A stretch of DNA of 64,000 nucleotides. Origin: Macrostomum hystrix. Its lineage: Eukaryota; Platyhelminthes; Macrostomidae. The DNA lies in assembly GCA_950097015.1 (NCBI GenBank), contig CATNEN010000038.1, positions 28,240,501-28,304,500 on the forward strand, in the 5' to 3' direction. The notes under the pieces were generated by a model, which worked only from the letters and a program-made list of their open reading frames with translations, had not been told where the DNA came from and did no database searches. Below are positions 35,390 to 47,900 of the stretch, in pieces; within the stretch, counting starts at the first letter, position 1; the number at the start of each line of letters is the position of its first letter. The position numbers were made by a program, and so were the translations under genes.

Positions 35390-38300
35390 ATGCCTCGCGG
35401 TGGTGGCACAACAAAGCGGAGCAGTCGAGGTCAGGCACGCTCCTTAACAACTAAACAGCCTCGTCTGGACTATTCAAACAATGAGTTACCTCTGCCGCAT
35501 TACAATGACACAAGCGATGATGATTTCCAAGACCAAGATGGCATCGCTGAAGATGATTCGCAGCCTTCATCAAGCGTCATCGCTTCGAAGCGACAATACT
35601 CCGCTGCTGGTCCAACCATGTGCCTTGGCGGCTTTCGTCTGCAGCCGGAACCGTCCAGCTCCCACAGGTGCTGCATCGCCGGCTGCAATGTACTGCTAAA
35701 TGGACCAGTCAAGGTGCGAAATGCGAATGACCAGAGTTTTTGGCCAGAGCTCTACCAACATTCCTGACTAAATACTCACCTGAATTCCATCCATTTTCAC
35801 CCTGTCATTTCCCTCAGATACCGCTGTGCAAGCTTCGCTGTGGTCTATATGAGCTGCGCCCAGGCACGGGTCCTCTTGACTCCGTCTGCGTTGACCACGC
35901 CGCAGCCGCAGCCGCGGCCGATTGCGAATCGGTCGCATCGCACGGCCCGGGACCGGCGCCAGTTCCGGAAACTCTGGTGTGCCTGCTGTGCAAGGCCAGC
36001 TGTCTAGCGTACGGTGTAGCCTGTGTTAGGCACAGCCTACCGGCTCCGGGACACCTGCTGCCTGTTCTGGGCGCCGCTGTTCGATTGTGCGCCAGCTGCG
36101 CTCACGTTGAAGCTACCGACACTGACCAGCAGCAGCAACAGCAGCAGCATCAGCATCAGCTTCTATCCTCGGCGAATGCAACGACTTCTTCGGCCTTTCA
36201 TTTCGCCTGTCGTCGATGCTATTCCGCTCTGCTCTCTAGTCGTCGCTTTGCCGACGTCGGCATAGTCAGCGCCGGAGTCGGTTTATTAACCGACGAAGAA
36301 GTGGCATTTTTCGATGATAAACCAAACAAAATTGAGCAATACGTTGAACAGGCTGACGACTTTGATGATGATGAAGTTGGCGGCTACTTTGCCGCCTTGC
36401 CGGCTGGCGAAGATGTAAGACATGGGGATTAGGGGAATTAGAATTCGTAGGATTAGAATGGTGGCATTGGGGTGAGGTCAGTAGGGTTAGAGGAGTGACA
36501 TTGGGATGTGGTCATTAGGATTAGAAGAGAGTGACATTAGGAAGAGTTCAAAAGGATTAGAAGAGTAACATTGGGAAGAATTCAAAAGGATTAGAAGAGT
36601 AACATTGGGAAGAAGTCAAAAGGATTAGAAGAGTGACAATGGGAAGAAGTCAAAAGGATTAGAAGAGTGACAATGGGAAGAAGTCAAAAGGATTAGAAGA
36701 GTGACAATGGGAAGAAGTCATAAGGATTAGAATAGGGACAATGGGAAGAAGTCATAAGGATTAGAATAGGGACAATGGGAAGAAGTCAAAAGGATTAGAA
36801 TAGGGACAATGGGAAGAAGTCATAAGGATTAGAATAGGGACAATGGGAAGAAGTCAAAAGGATTAGAATAGGGACAATGGGAAGAAGTCATAAGGATTAG
36901 AATAGGGACAATGGGAAGAAGTCATAAGGATTAGAATAGGGACAATGGTAAGTATTTATGAATACTCTCTGGTCTGTACAAGGTCAGTTCAGTATCTCAT
37001 GAATCATTGTCCAATCAAACAACTGTTCCAGCAATTGCGCCAGACGCCAACAATGTCCTCATTGTTCACATCTGCTCAGCAGCGAGGTAGGCAAAGAATT
37101 GAGCTGGCTAAGATTGTATCAACCGCTCTGCGGAGTTCGGCTAGGACAGGGCTGGAACGTCGGCTGGCTGAATGTCTGGCCGCTAATTGCGCGGACTATA
37201 GCGAAGCTTGGGACAGGCATTACGTCAACTGTCAATCATCGCATCAATCAGCATCGACATTGTTAAACTTCGGTCCAGTTTGTCGACTCTGTCCGAAACA
37301 GTTAAGCTCAAATGAGACGCTTAAAGCCGCATTTGGTTGTCCGTTAATTTCGGTTGACAAATCGTTAATTGAATTACGGCCAAAAAGTAACGAAATTAAT
37401 AATAATAGACTGACAGTGCGAATTCATCTGGACCTGGGAGCTGCTGATCATTTCGAACTGAGGTTGTCGTCTTTCAAATCCAATGACACCGATGAGCGGC
37501 ATTGTTCAGATGTTGCTGCTGTCTTGTTGCCTCTTCCAACGTCAGCTTCAGAAGTGGCTTGCATTTATCTGCATTGTCTGCTAGCTGAACTGCCTAAGCT
37601 GTCTCTGTGTCCAGGTGTTATTGTTGATGGTCGATCTGCCAGGCATTCTAAGCGCTGCCAGATAATCCTGACATCGGAAGATATCGAAACACCGTCTGCT
37701 AGCCAATCTTCCACTAGTAGCAACAGTCGCTTCTGCTGCTTAGCCTGTCGACGTCTCGCCGTTTGTCTGTCGACCACAAAGTCGGCGCCACCTTCTTTGA
37801 CATTGTCAACTGATTCGCCGCTTCGTAATCTGCGCTGTCTGGTTGACCTGTGCGAGAGGTCGGCAGCCTTGAAGCCGGGAACCGATTTGTTCTTGCTGCT
37901 CTGTCACGCAATGAAATCTGCTCTGATGACTAAACTGGCTACTGACCAGCTGGTGAGTAGTGTCCATGGACTGGTGGGACGCAATACCCATCCACAATTA
38001 CCCCAGCTAATTTTGGTACCCTAAGTGAAATGAAGCGATGCAGAGTCAAGTGTCTTGCTAAACGAAACAATTGTTTCTAATCGAGTCTGGAATCGAACCC
38101 CCGACCTTCAAGTAACGAGTCCGACGCTCTTACCTCTAAGCTAAAGCCTCAATTAATTGTTCGGAATATCATTAACAGTAGAAAGAACCGAATGACCGAT
38201 TTTCGTGAAAGTCCACCATATTGTCACTAGGGTCAAAGACCCTAGTGACAAGAACAAGTGGTATTGTAGATTTTTTTAAGTAAAGTTTTCCATTTTTCAG

Positions 38301-38669
38301 TCCGTTCGTCATCGCCAACCGCCTCTGGTGTGTCACAGCAGGCTGATTCAACTAGCCGCTAGTCTGCTGTGCTTTCTGGGCACTAAGGCCTACTCTCTGC
38401 TAATCCTTAATCTGCCCCTAGGACTGCCAACAGCAGGCGAACTAACTCGCTGTCATCTGGACAATGCATTACTGGAGGCTCTGCAGAGCAGAGACAAGCT
38501 GGCCGCTAACCCTCCTGCTTTGTCTTCTTCAGCAACAGCCTCGACTACTAGAAGAAGCAAAACAGTCAATCAGGTTGACAAACTGATGCCACAGCAATTG
38601 GTTGTTGAAAATAGTGCGCCAATAAGTCGGCCAATTTGTGTTAAGCGAGTTCATGTTACAATTCCCTGA
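35390..38669 (+). CDS. Cys-rich protein of unknown function
   Basis: Four exons, all phase 0: 35390-35713, 35818-36414, 37032-37952, 38301-38669, giving 736 residues. The start MPRGGGTTKRSSRG is basic, followed by an acidic disordered stretch. Cysteine pairs cluster across the exon 1/2 junction and beyond: RCCIAGC, CKLRC, CVDH, CLLCKASC, CVRH, CASCAH, CRRC. Spacing suggests several zinc-binding modules, not a classical C2H2, RING or THAP pattern. A Gln/His tract follows, then an acidic DDFDDDE segment. Exon 3 adds a mostly helical region and another CCLACRR cluster. Donors are GTGCGA, GTAAGA and GTGAGT. Likely a nuclear protein, by composition only. Intron 2 is almost entirely a 34-bp minisatellite; intron 3 holds a tRNA-like element and a hairpin. 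Confidence 0.82.
36437..36947. repeat. 34-bp minisatellite in intron 2
   Basis: About 15 copies of a 34-bp unit with core aaggattagaatagggacaa and variable gggaagaagtcaaa/gtcata. It occupies nearly the whole intron and stops 84 bp before the exon 3 acceptor. Purine-rich on the sense strand. Confidence 0.95.
38080..38149 (-). other. tRNA-like sequence (SINE head or tRNA pseudogene)
   Basis: Minus strand reads tagcttagaggtaagagc (box A-like), then gggggttcgattcc (perfect box B context). The anticodon arm does not pair cleanly and no purine sits at position 37, so a functional tRNA is unlikely. Sequence just beyond it (38170-38225) is shared with 50935-51080, which suggests a dispersed tRNA-derived repeat. 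Confidence 0.5.
38170..38225. repeat. Dispersed repeat, shared with 50935-51080
   Basis: aacagtagaaagaacc and accgaatgaccgattttcgt, then gtgaaagtccacca, recur at 50939-51061 as aactgtagaaagaac, accgaatgatcgatttttgt and gtgaaattccacca, the second copy having about 65 extra bases between the blocks. Confidence 0.7.
38222..38250. repeat. Perfect 13-bp hairpin, 3-base loop
   Basis: tgtcactagggtc, loop aaa, gaccctagtgaca: a perfect inverted repeat about 50 bp before the exon 4 acceptor of the Cys-rich gene. It would form a stable stem in the pre-mRNA. Confidence 0.9.
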
Positions 38670-38825
38670 CGCTTAGTGTGCTACTTTTCGAATTGAACTC
38701 AGTAGTATGTTGTTAATTTAAGTTCCTTTTTGTTTCGCTTGTTGCAGTTAGTGTTTTTTGTTACAGCCATTGTATTGTCGTTTCTGTGACATTTTTATTA
38801 TTCATTCCTTACGCCTTTGTTATTA

Positions 38826-39906
38826 ATCCCATTGTCCATCTGGGTAATTCCATGCTGATCCCATTGTCAATCAGTACTCGTATAATCCCATGCTGATCCC
38901 ATTGCCAATCAGTACTCGTATAATCCCATGCTGATCCCATTGCCAATCAGTACTCGTATAATCCCGTGCTGATCCCATTGTCAATCCTTATAATCCCGTG
39001 CTGATCCCATTGTCAATCAGTATAATCCCGTGCTGATCCCATTGTCAATCAGTATAATGTCATGCTGATCCCATTGTCAATCAGTATAATGCCATGCTAA
39101 TCCCATTGTCAATCAGTATAATGCCATGCTAATCCTATTGTCAATCAGTATAATCCCGTGCTGATCCCATTGTCAATCCTTATAATCCCATGCTGATCCC
39201 ATTGTCAATCAGTATAATCCCGTGCTGATCCCATTGTCAATCAGTATAATCCCGTGCTGATCCCATTGTCAATCAGTATAATCCCGTGCTGATCCCATTG
39301 TCAATCAGTATAATCCCGTGCTGATCCCATTGTCAATCAGTATAATGTCATGCTGATCCCATTGTCAATCAGTATAATGTCATGCTGATCCCATTGTCAA
39401 TCAGTATAATCCCGTGCTGATCCCATTGTCAATCCTTATAATCCCATGCTGATCCCATTGTCAATCAGTATAATCCCGTGCTGATCCCATTGTCAATCAG
39501 TATAATGTCATGCTGATCCCATTGTCAATCAGTATAATCCCGTGCTGATCCCATTGTCAATCAGTATAATCCCGTGCTGATCCCATTGTCAATCAGTATA
39601 ATGCCATGCTAATCCCATTGTCAATCAGTATAATCCCGTGCTGATCCCATTGTCAATCAGTATAATGTCATGCTGATCCCATTGTCAATCAGTATAATGC
39701 CGTGCTGATCCCATTGTCAATCAGTATAATGTCATGCTGATCCCATTGTCAATCAGTATAATGCCATGCTAATCCCATTGTCAATCAGTATAATGCCATG
39801 CTGATCCCATTGTCAATCAGTATAATGCCATGCTAATCCCATTGTCAATCAGTATAATGCCATGCTAATCCCATTGTCAATCAGTATAATGCCATGCTAA
39901 TCCTAT
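38826..39906. repeat. 32-bp minisatellite
   Basis: About 33 copies with core gctgatcccattgtcaatca followed by gtataatcccgt or gtataatgtcat. It lies downstream of the Cys-rich gene. Confidence 0.95.
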
Positions 39907-40018
39907 TTGCATTCAATACAGCAGAAGAGTTTTAAGTTAGCAAAAAGTATTTAAGCCGGAAGGCAACAATTTGAGAAAATTTATGGGTTAGTTTTTTATT
40001 TAAAAACGAATTTACTTG

Positions 40019-40060
40019 GATATTTCAATTACTGAAGCTGTTACTAAAGTGCTTCATCAG
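40019..40060 (-). ncRNA. Hammerhead-like core remnant (tentative)
   Basis: Minus strand carries CTGATGA, a 27-base insert able to pair partly (GAAGC/GCTTC), then GAAATATC. This is the order of hammerhead core elements (CUGANGA, stem II, GAAA, short palindromic stem III, cleavable C). Stem I pairing is poor, so it is probably decayed. It lies in the 460-bp unique spacer between two minisatellites, where no gene is seen. Confidence 0.3.
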
Positions 40061-40365
40061 GAAAAGACGCAGGTAAAGTCTAGCAGATGTAGCCACATCT
40101 GGTCTCTCATTTGCTTGCCTTATACCACTTTCTGGAAGTGATCCATAACCTAGGATCACATTATAGACAATATAATCGATTAACACTTTAGGATCAGTCA
40201 TGAAAATACAGAAAGTTACATTTTACAAGTTTCAAATTGGCATCCTAGAGGAGCTGATGTTCTCGCTCTATACTACTGGCAGTATAAATACGAAAATTGG
40301 CAGATTTTTTGCAACATTGGTCGATAAAATTTTATAACAATTAAGGAATGCATTAGATACACCTG

Positions 40366-41660
40366 ATAACAAAGTGTCACACCTGACAACCAGACATCTT
40401 ACCTTACAGCCAAGCATCTCACCTGACAACCAGACATCTTACCTGACAGCCAAGCATCTCACCTGACAACCAAGCATCTCACCTGACAACCAGACATCTT
40501 ACCTGACAGCCAAGCATCTCACCTGACAACCAGACATCTTACCTGACAGCCAAGCATCTCACCTGACAACCAGACATCTTACCTGACAGCCAAGCATCTC
40601 ACCTGACAACCAGACATCTTACCTGACAGCCAAGCATCTCACCTGACAACCAAGCATCTCACCTGACAACCAAGCATCTCACCTGACAACCAGACATCTT
40701 ACCTGACAGCCAAGCACCTCACCTGACAACCAAGCATCTCACCTGACAACCAAGCATCTCACCTGACAGCCAAGCATCTCACCTGACAACTAAACATCTC
40801 ACCTGACAACCAGACATCTTACCTGACAGCAAAGCATCTCACCTGACAACCAAGCATCTCACCTGACAACTAAGCATCTCACCTGACAGCCAAGCATCTC
40901 ACCTGACAACTAAGCATCTCACCTGACAGCCAAGCATCTTACCTGACAGCAAAGCATCTCACCTGACAACCAAGCATCTCACCTGACAACTAAGCATCTC
41001 ACCTGACAGCCAAGCATCTCACCTGACAACTAACCATCTCACCTGACAACCAGACATCTCACCTGACAACCAAGCATCTCACCTGACAGCCAAGCATCTC
41101 ACCTGACAACCAAGCCTCTCACCTGACAATCAAGCATCTCACCTGACAACCAAGCATCTCACCTGACAACTAAGCATCTCACCTGACAGCCAAGCATCTT
41201 ACCTGACAGCAAAGCATCTCAACTGACAACCAAGCATCTCACCTGACAACTAAGCATCTCACCTGACAGCCAAGCATCTCACCTGACAACTAAGCATCTC
41301 ACCTGACAACCAGACATCTCACCTGACAACCAAGCATCTCACCTGACAGCCAAGCATCTCACCTGACAACCAAGCCTCTCACCTGACAATCAAGCATCTC
41401 ACCTGACAACCAAGCATCTCACCTGACGGCCAAGCATCTCACCTGACAACTAAGCATCTCACCTGACAGCCAAGCATCTCACCTGACAACCAAGCATCTC
41501 ACCTGACAACCAGACATCTTACCTGACAACCAAGCATCTCACCTGACAACCAAGCACCTCACCTGACAACCAAGCATCTCACCTGACAACTAAGCATCTC
41601 ACCTGACAACCAGACATCTTACCTGACAACCAAGCATCTCACCTGACAACCATAACCCAG
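40366..41660. repeat. 20-bp minisatellite upstream of dopamine receptor
   Basis: About 64 copies of acctgacaaccaagcatctc with variants (cagacatctt, cagccaagc, caactaagc). The variant order from 40921 repeats from 41181, a 260-bp higher-order period. It ends roughly 245 bp before the receptor start codon. Confidence 0.95.
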
Positions 41661-41904
41661 TTTCTCGCCTGTCAAGCCAGCATTTTGCCCGTCTGATGTA
41701 TTTTTTCTACGAAATTCCTATTTTCTTCGTATTACGACTGGCTTCAACCAATCAGCATCCAGAAGCTCCTATCCAAAACTATGCAACTCCCAGCCAATCC
41801 GACGTCAGCTTGACAAATAGCAGTCAGGAAGCTTGTATTTCTGCTTCCGTCTCGCGATTCTATCGCGAGCAAAGCCGAGTTGTCGAATTTCTGAGCAGTG
41901 AGTA

Positions 41905-44900
41905 ATGAATAACGACAAACAAATGTCGGATTCTCATTACTGGATAGCCCTGCCTTTCATGTGCCTGCTAGTTGTGGCTACAATTGGCGGCAATGTGCTA
42001 GTTATTGTCGCCGTCTTCACGAATAGAGTGTTGCGTCAGGTGCAAAACTTCCTGCTAGTTAGTCTGGCCTCGGCCGATCTGGCTGTTGGTATTCTGGTGA
42101 TGCCGTTGCAGATTAAACTGTACGCTACTAGACAGCGCTGGCTTCTACCTAGGGTGTTCTGCACAATGTTCACTACAATGGATATCTTCTGTTGCACCGC
42201 CAGCATTCTAAATCTAGCCGCTATAGCGGTGGATCGATACGCAGCCATTCGCTATCCTGTTCAGTACGCCAGCCGTCGCACCCTGACCACAGTCCTGACA
42301 ATGATCGCCGTCGCTTTCGGCCTCAGCGGAGTTATCAGCGTCGGGCCTATACTGGGCTTTCGTCGGTCGGACAAGAACGACACGGCGGCCGCCGTGATGC
42401 TTTTTAATAGTTCTATGAACTGCACCCTGCCCAATATGCACAGCTACATCATCTTCAGCGCTATGGGCAGTTTTTATATTCCCGCCTGCCTAATTATCAG
42501 CCTGTACGTCAAGATCTATCTGGCACTGCGGCGTAGGCTGCGCAGGCGAGATCGAGAATCTGCAGTTAGTCGCTTCTCGTTTGGCGCTAGCGGCATCGCC
42601 TGCTCGGTGAGTACTTGATGGTGCCTGGTCTGTGGATTGGATTGTTCTTTTGTTCGTCTGCGGACCGGCTGTCTGTGGACAAGTTGTGTTTCTGTCTGTG
42701 GACCGGCTCTCTGTCTGCGGACAAGCTGTGCGTCTGTCTGCGGACCGGCTGTGTGTGCCTGTCTGTGGACCGGCTTTGTGTGACTTTTTGTGGACTAGCT
42801 GTGTGTGTCTGTCTGCGGACTAGCTGTGTGTCTGTCTGTAGACTGGCTGTGTCTGTCTGTGGATTGGCTGTGTCTGTTTGTGGACTGGCTGTGTCTGTCT
42901 GTGGACTGGCTGTGTCTGTCTGTGGACTGGCTGTGTCTGTCTGTGGACTGGCTGTGTCTGTCTGTGGACTGGCTGTGTCTGTCTGTGGATTGGCTGTGTC
43001 TGTCTGTGGACTGGCTGTGTCTGTTTGTGGATTGGCTGTGTCTGTCTGTGGACTGGCTGTGTCTGTTTGTGGACTGGCTGTGTCTGTCTGTGGATTGGCT
43101 GTGTCTGTCTGTGGACTGGCTGTGTCTGTTTGTGGACTGGCTGTGTCTGTCTGTGGACTGGCTGTGTCTGTCTGTGGACTGGCTGTGTCTGTCTGTGGAC
43201 TGGCTGTGTCTGTCTGTGGACTGGCTGTGTCTGTCTGTGGATTGTCTAGCTGTCCGCATTGTGTCGTCTATCCCAGCGGGGCTTCTCGGAGTCCTCAATG
43301 CTCTCTAGCTAAATTTTTTTCAATTTGCGTCAGCTAAAATAGCGGGCAGTCTCGTGTTTCTAAAAAATGAATAATAAAGGTCCTTGGTTGAATGGGACTT
43401 TAGACCAATTATTAGTGCAAAGCAGCCGTTCTACCCTCAGTGTTCCGTTAAGTTAGGCAGCTATATTCTTCTGATTTGGCCATGTTTTGCCAGTCGGGGG
43501 GGCGTGATTGTTTTTCAGGCCGAAATGAGCAGGAGACTATTCAATAGAAACGCGAAATTCAAATGTTAATTGTTCGGAGTAAATTTTGCTTCAGCTTTCA
43601 AAGTTACGAGCCTAAATACTGCATTTTCAAGCTTTTAAAAGCTGTACTGACGCGGTACTATATGAGATGCTACATGTAGATATGGGATCTCAGGGTAGAT
43701 ATGGGGTCTCAGGGTAGATATGGGATGCTACTTGTAGATATGTGATCTCAGGGTAGATATGGGATCTCAGGGGTAGATATGGGATCTCAGGGTCGATAAG
43801 GGATCTCAGGGGTAGATATGAGATCTCTGGGAAGATATGGGATCTCAGGGGTAGATATGAGATCTCAGGGGTAGATATGGGATCTCAGGGTAGATATGGG
43901 ATCTCTGGGTCGATAAGGGATTTCAGGGTAGATATGGGATCTCAGGGTAGATATGGGATCTCAGGGGTAGATATGAGATCTCAGGGGTAGATATGGGATC
44001 TCAGGGTAGATATGGGATCTCTGGGTCGATAAGGGATTTCAGGGTAGATATCGGATCTCAGGGTCGATAAGGGATCTCAGGGGTAGATTTGGGATCTCGG
44101 GGGTAGATATGTGATCTCAGGGTAGATATGGGATCTCAGGGGTAGATATGGGATCTCAGGGTCGATAAGGGATCTCAGGGGTAGATATGAGATCTCTGGG
44201 AAGATATGGGATCTTAGGGTAGATATGGGATCTCAGGGTAGATATGGGATCTCAGGGGTAGATATGAGATCTCAGGGGTAGATATGGGATCTCAGGGTAG
44301 ATATGGGATCTCTGGGTCGATAAGGGATCTCAGGGGTAGATTTGGGATCTCAGGGGTAGATATGGGATGCTACATGTAGATATGGGATCTCAGGGTATAT
44401 ATGGGATCTCAGGGTAAATAAGGGATCTCGGGGGTAGATTTGGGATCTCAGGGGTAGATAGCTCGTATAGGATCTCAGGGTAGATAGCTCGAATGGGATC
44501 TCAGGGTAGATAAAGGATCTTAGGGTAGATATGGGATCTCAGGGTAGATAAAGGATCTTAGGGTAGATATGGGATCTCAGGGTAGATATGGGATCTCAGG
44601 GTCGATAAGGGATCTCAGGGTAGATAAGGTATCTCTGGGTAGATATGGGATCTCAGGGTCGATAAGGGATCTCAGGGTAGATAAGGTATCTCTGGGTAGA
44701 TATGGGATCTTAGGGTCGATAAGGGATCTCAGGGTAGATATGGGATCTCAGGGTCGATAAGGGATCTCAGGGTAGATATGGGATCTCAGGGTCGATAAGG
44801 GATCTCAGGGTAGATATGGTTCTCATGGTCGATAAGGGATCTCAGGGGTAGATTTGGGATCTCAGGGTATATATGGGATCTCAGGGGTAGATATGGGATC

Positions 44901-47900
44901 TCAGAGTAGATATGGGATCTAAGGGTAGTTATTGTTTGTTTTAGAAGGATTTGTTTTCTGAGATGATATTTGATCATTGTAAAGCATTTTTATAATATTG
45001 AAAAAATTATTTATTATATTCTGTTAGTACATTTTATTTCTCGATAGTAACTAACAAAATGTTTGACGTCTCAATCGTAGAATTCTATATTTATCTTCAA
45101 TCTTGAATATACTAGCTATAGTTTGAATCAGGCAGTAAAAATTATAATGCCACTTTAGTGTGCGCTTCACAAATTGACTGTGCTTTTTTTATCGACACGC
45201 AACTTTGCTTCCAGGAGACTGGGGGCCTAAAAAAATTCAGGCTTTTACGATTGAAATTAAAATAAAAGGCCTATTGGAGCTACCTTGACACATGCGCCCC
45301 TGTCTCCTTGATCTATGCGGAGGCAATGATATAGTCTTGTAGTAGAGAGTGAATCGAGAGTGAGAGGGGAGAGAGTTGGAGTGAGAGAGGAGAGAGGTGG
45401 AGTGAGAGAGGAGAGAGGTGGAGTGAGAGAGGAGAGAGTTGGAGTGAGAGAGGAGAGAGGTGGAGTGAGAGAGGAGAGAGTTGGAGTGAGAGAGGAGAGA
45501 GTTGGAGTGAGAGAGTTGGAGTGAGAGAGGAGAGAGGTGGAGTGAGAGAGTTGGAGTGAGAGAGGAGAGAGGTGGAGTGAGAGAGGAGAGAGGTGGAGTG
45601 AGAGGGGAGAGAGGTGGAGTGAGAGGGGAGAGAGGTGGAGTGAGAGAGGAGAGAGTTGGAGTGAGAGAGGAGAGAGTTGGAGTGAGAGAGGAGAGAGTTG
45701 GAGTGAGAGAGGAGAGAGTTGGAGTAAGAGAGGAGAGAGGTGGAGTGAGAGAGGAGAGAGTTGGAGTGAGAGAGGAGAGAGGTGGAGTGAGAGAGGAGAG
45801 AGTTGGAGTGAGAGAGGAGAGAGTTGGAGTGAGAGAGTTGGAGTGAGAGAGGAGAGAGGTGGAGTGAGAGAGTTGGAGTGAGAGAGGAGAGAGGTGGAGT
45901 GAGAGAGGAGAGAGGTGGAGTGAGAGAGGAGAGAGTTGGAGTGAGAGAGGAGAGAGTTGGAGTGAGAGAGGAGAGAGGTGGAGTGAGAGAGGAGAGAGTT
46001 GGAGTGAGAGAGGAGAGAGGTGGAGTGAGAGAGTTGGAGTGAGAGAGGAGAGAGGTGGAGTGAGAGAGGAGAGAGTTGAAGTTAGAGAGGAGAGAGGTGG
46101 AGTGAGAGAGTTGGAGTGAGAGAGGAGAGAGGTGGAGTGAGAGAGGAGAGAGGTGGAGTGAGAGAGGAGAGAGGTGGAGTGAGAGAGGAGAGAGGTGGAG
46201 TGAGAGAGGAGAGAGGGGGAGAGAGAGGAGAGAGAGGAGAGAGAGGGGGGAGAGTAGAGAGAGGAGAGAGAGGAGAGAGAGAGGGGGGAGAGGAGAGAGA
46301 GGAGAGAGAGGAGGGAGAGTAGAGAGAGGGGGAGAGAGGGGGAGAGAGAGGAGAGCACCTCCAATCCCAGGCACTGACGCGGTAAAGAGTTAAAGCTGAC
46401 TTTAATTTTAATTTTGCCGATATTTCGAATTAAAAATTCTTCGTCAGGGCAGAAAAAAACGAATTTATTTTGGCGTGATAGGCTGTGTAAATATAAAGTT
46501 TTAAATGCCGATAAAAATCGATAGAAAGAGAGAGAGAGCTCAATAGTGTAAAACCCTAGCAAGTACATTATGATGGGTCAAAAACTCTAAGAGAAGCTGG
46601 GTTGGTGTTTAAAACTGTACAGGTGGGCGGTCGGAATGACCTTAATAGCGAAATAGGCGAGCGAGAATAAAATACAAAAGGTGAGCAAAGTACAAATTAA
46701 AGGAATTTAATTTACTAAAATTAAAGGAAAACGTGCACGGGCACCGAATACGGCGTCAAACTAATAAAATTAAATACACGGAAAAAAACACATAAAAGAA
46801 CGACAGATTGGTACTGTGCATGGATGGACTCAGTCCATAGATTCTAGCCGACTGTGGCAGAGCAGGCGGGTAGCACAGGGGCTTCACAGTGCCGTGCCAC
46901 CTGGTCTCTCACCTTGGCAACCAAGGCCTCAGATGCCCCACAATGGGGCAGAATGAGCGGGATGGCCGGATTGTGTAGAACGGCGGCTTGATCGTTGATT
47001 CCGTGTGGGGATCGGGTCCTGAGGACCTCGATCAGCTTCGCTTCTTGGCGCTGGCGCCGATCATTGGCGTTAGGACCAGAACGGTCGCGGGTCTAAATGC
47101 CTGTGAAGGCGAAGTCCGCCAGACTGTGACCATCACTGGTAAAGTGGCGGGCCACCGGGGTGGCGCGGTCGTGCCGGATGTCGCCAATGTGTGCCAGCAT
47201 GCGGCCACGGATGCTGTTGGCGGTCTCGCCAACGTAGACCGTGTGGTCGCATCGGCGACAGAACACAGTGTAGATGGCGTTCAAGGCGTTGCAGTCTATC
47301 CTCTGGCTGATGACGAGTTGGACTGATGTCGCGGCTGAACCAGGACAGACGGAGGTGAATCTGGCGTGCGCCTGGCAGCACTTGCAGAGCCGGACCGGGT
47401 TGCATGGCAGGAAGCCGATCTCCCACTGTCTGGTTGGGTAGAAGCCCATCTCCGTCAGTACGTCGTACTTGATGGTGCGCAGAAGCCGCCGGCTGTATCA
47501 TTGGTGTTGCACCAGGTTGGACATCAGCCCGGTGCACGCCGCATCGAAGTCGGCCATCCGAGAACATCGTCGGGCGTATCTGAGTAGCTGGGATTTCACC
47601 ACGCCACGGAAAGTCCGCTTAGGATGGAATGAGTCGCGGTGGATGAGGGCTCGGCTGTCAGTAGTGTGAAGAATTGAGAGAACCAGTCAGCGGATTAATT
47701 GTCAGAAAAGTACGCGCTCACACTCGCATGCAGCGCGGGTCATTTATATTATTTTATCAGCACGTTGGCATCAATGTACATATATTATGAACTGGATTAA
47801 TTAGAGAGGTGGAGTGAGAGAGGAGAGTGGTGGAGTGAGAGAGCTGGAGTGAGAGAGGAGAGTGGTGGAGTGAGAGAGGTGGAGTGAGAGAGGAGAGTGG

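Noticed and set aside
38080-38149. Functional tRNA gene
   Set aside because: Box A and B are good but the anticodon stem mispairs and the base after the anticodon is a pyrimidine in every register tried.
45237-46568. 443-codon minus-strand Leu/Ser/Pro frame
   Set aside because: It is the translation of the GA-rich array within the dopamine receptor intron; a second frame is equally open.
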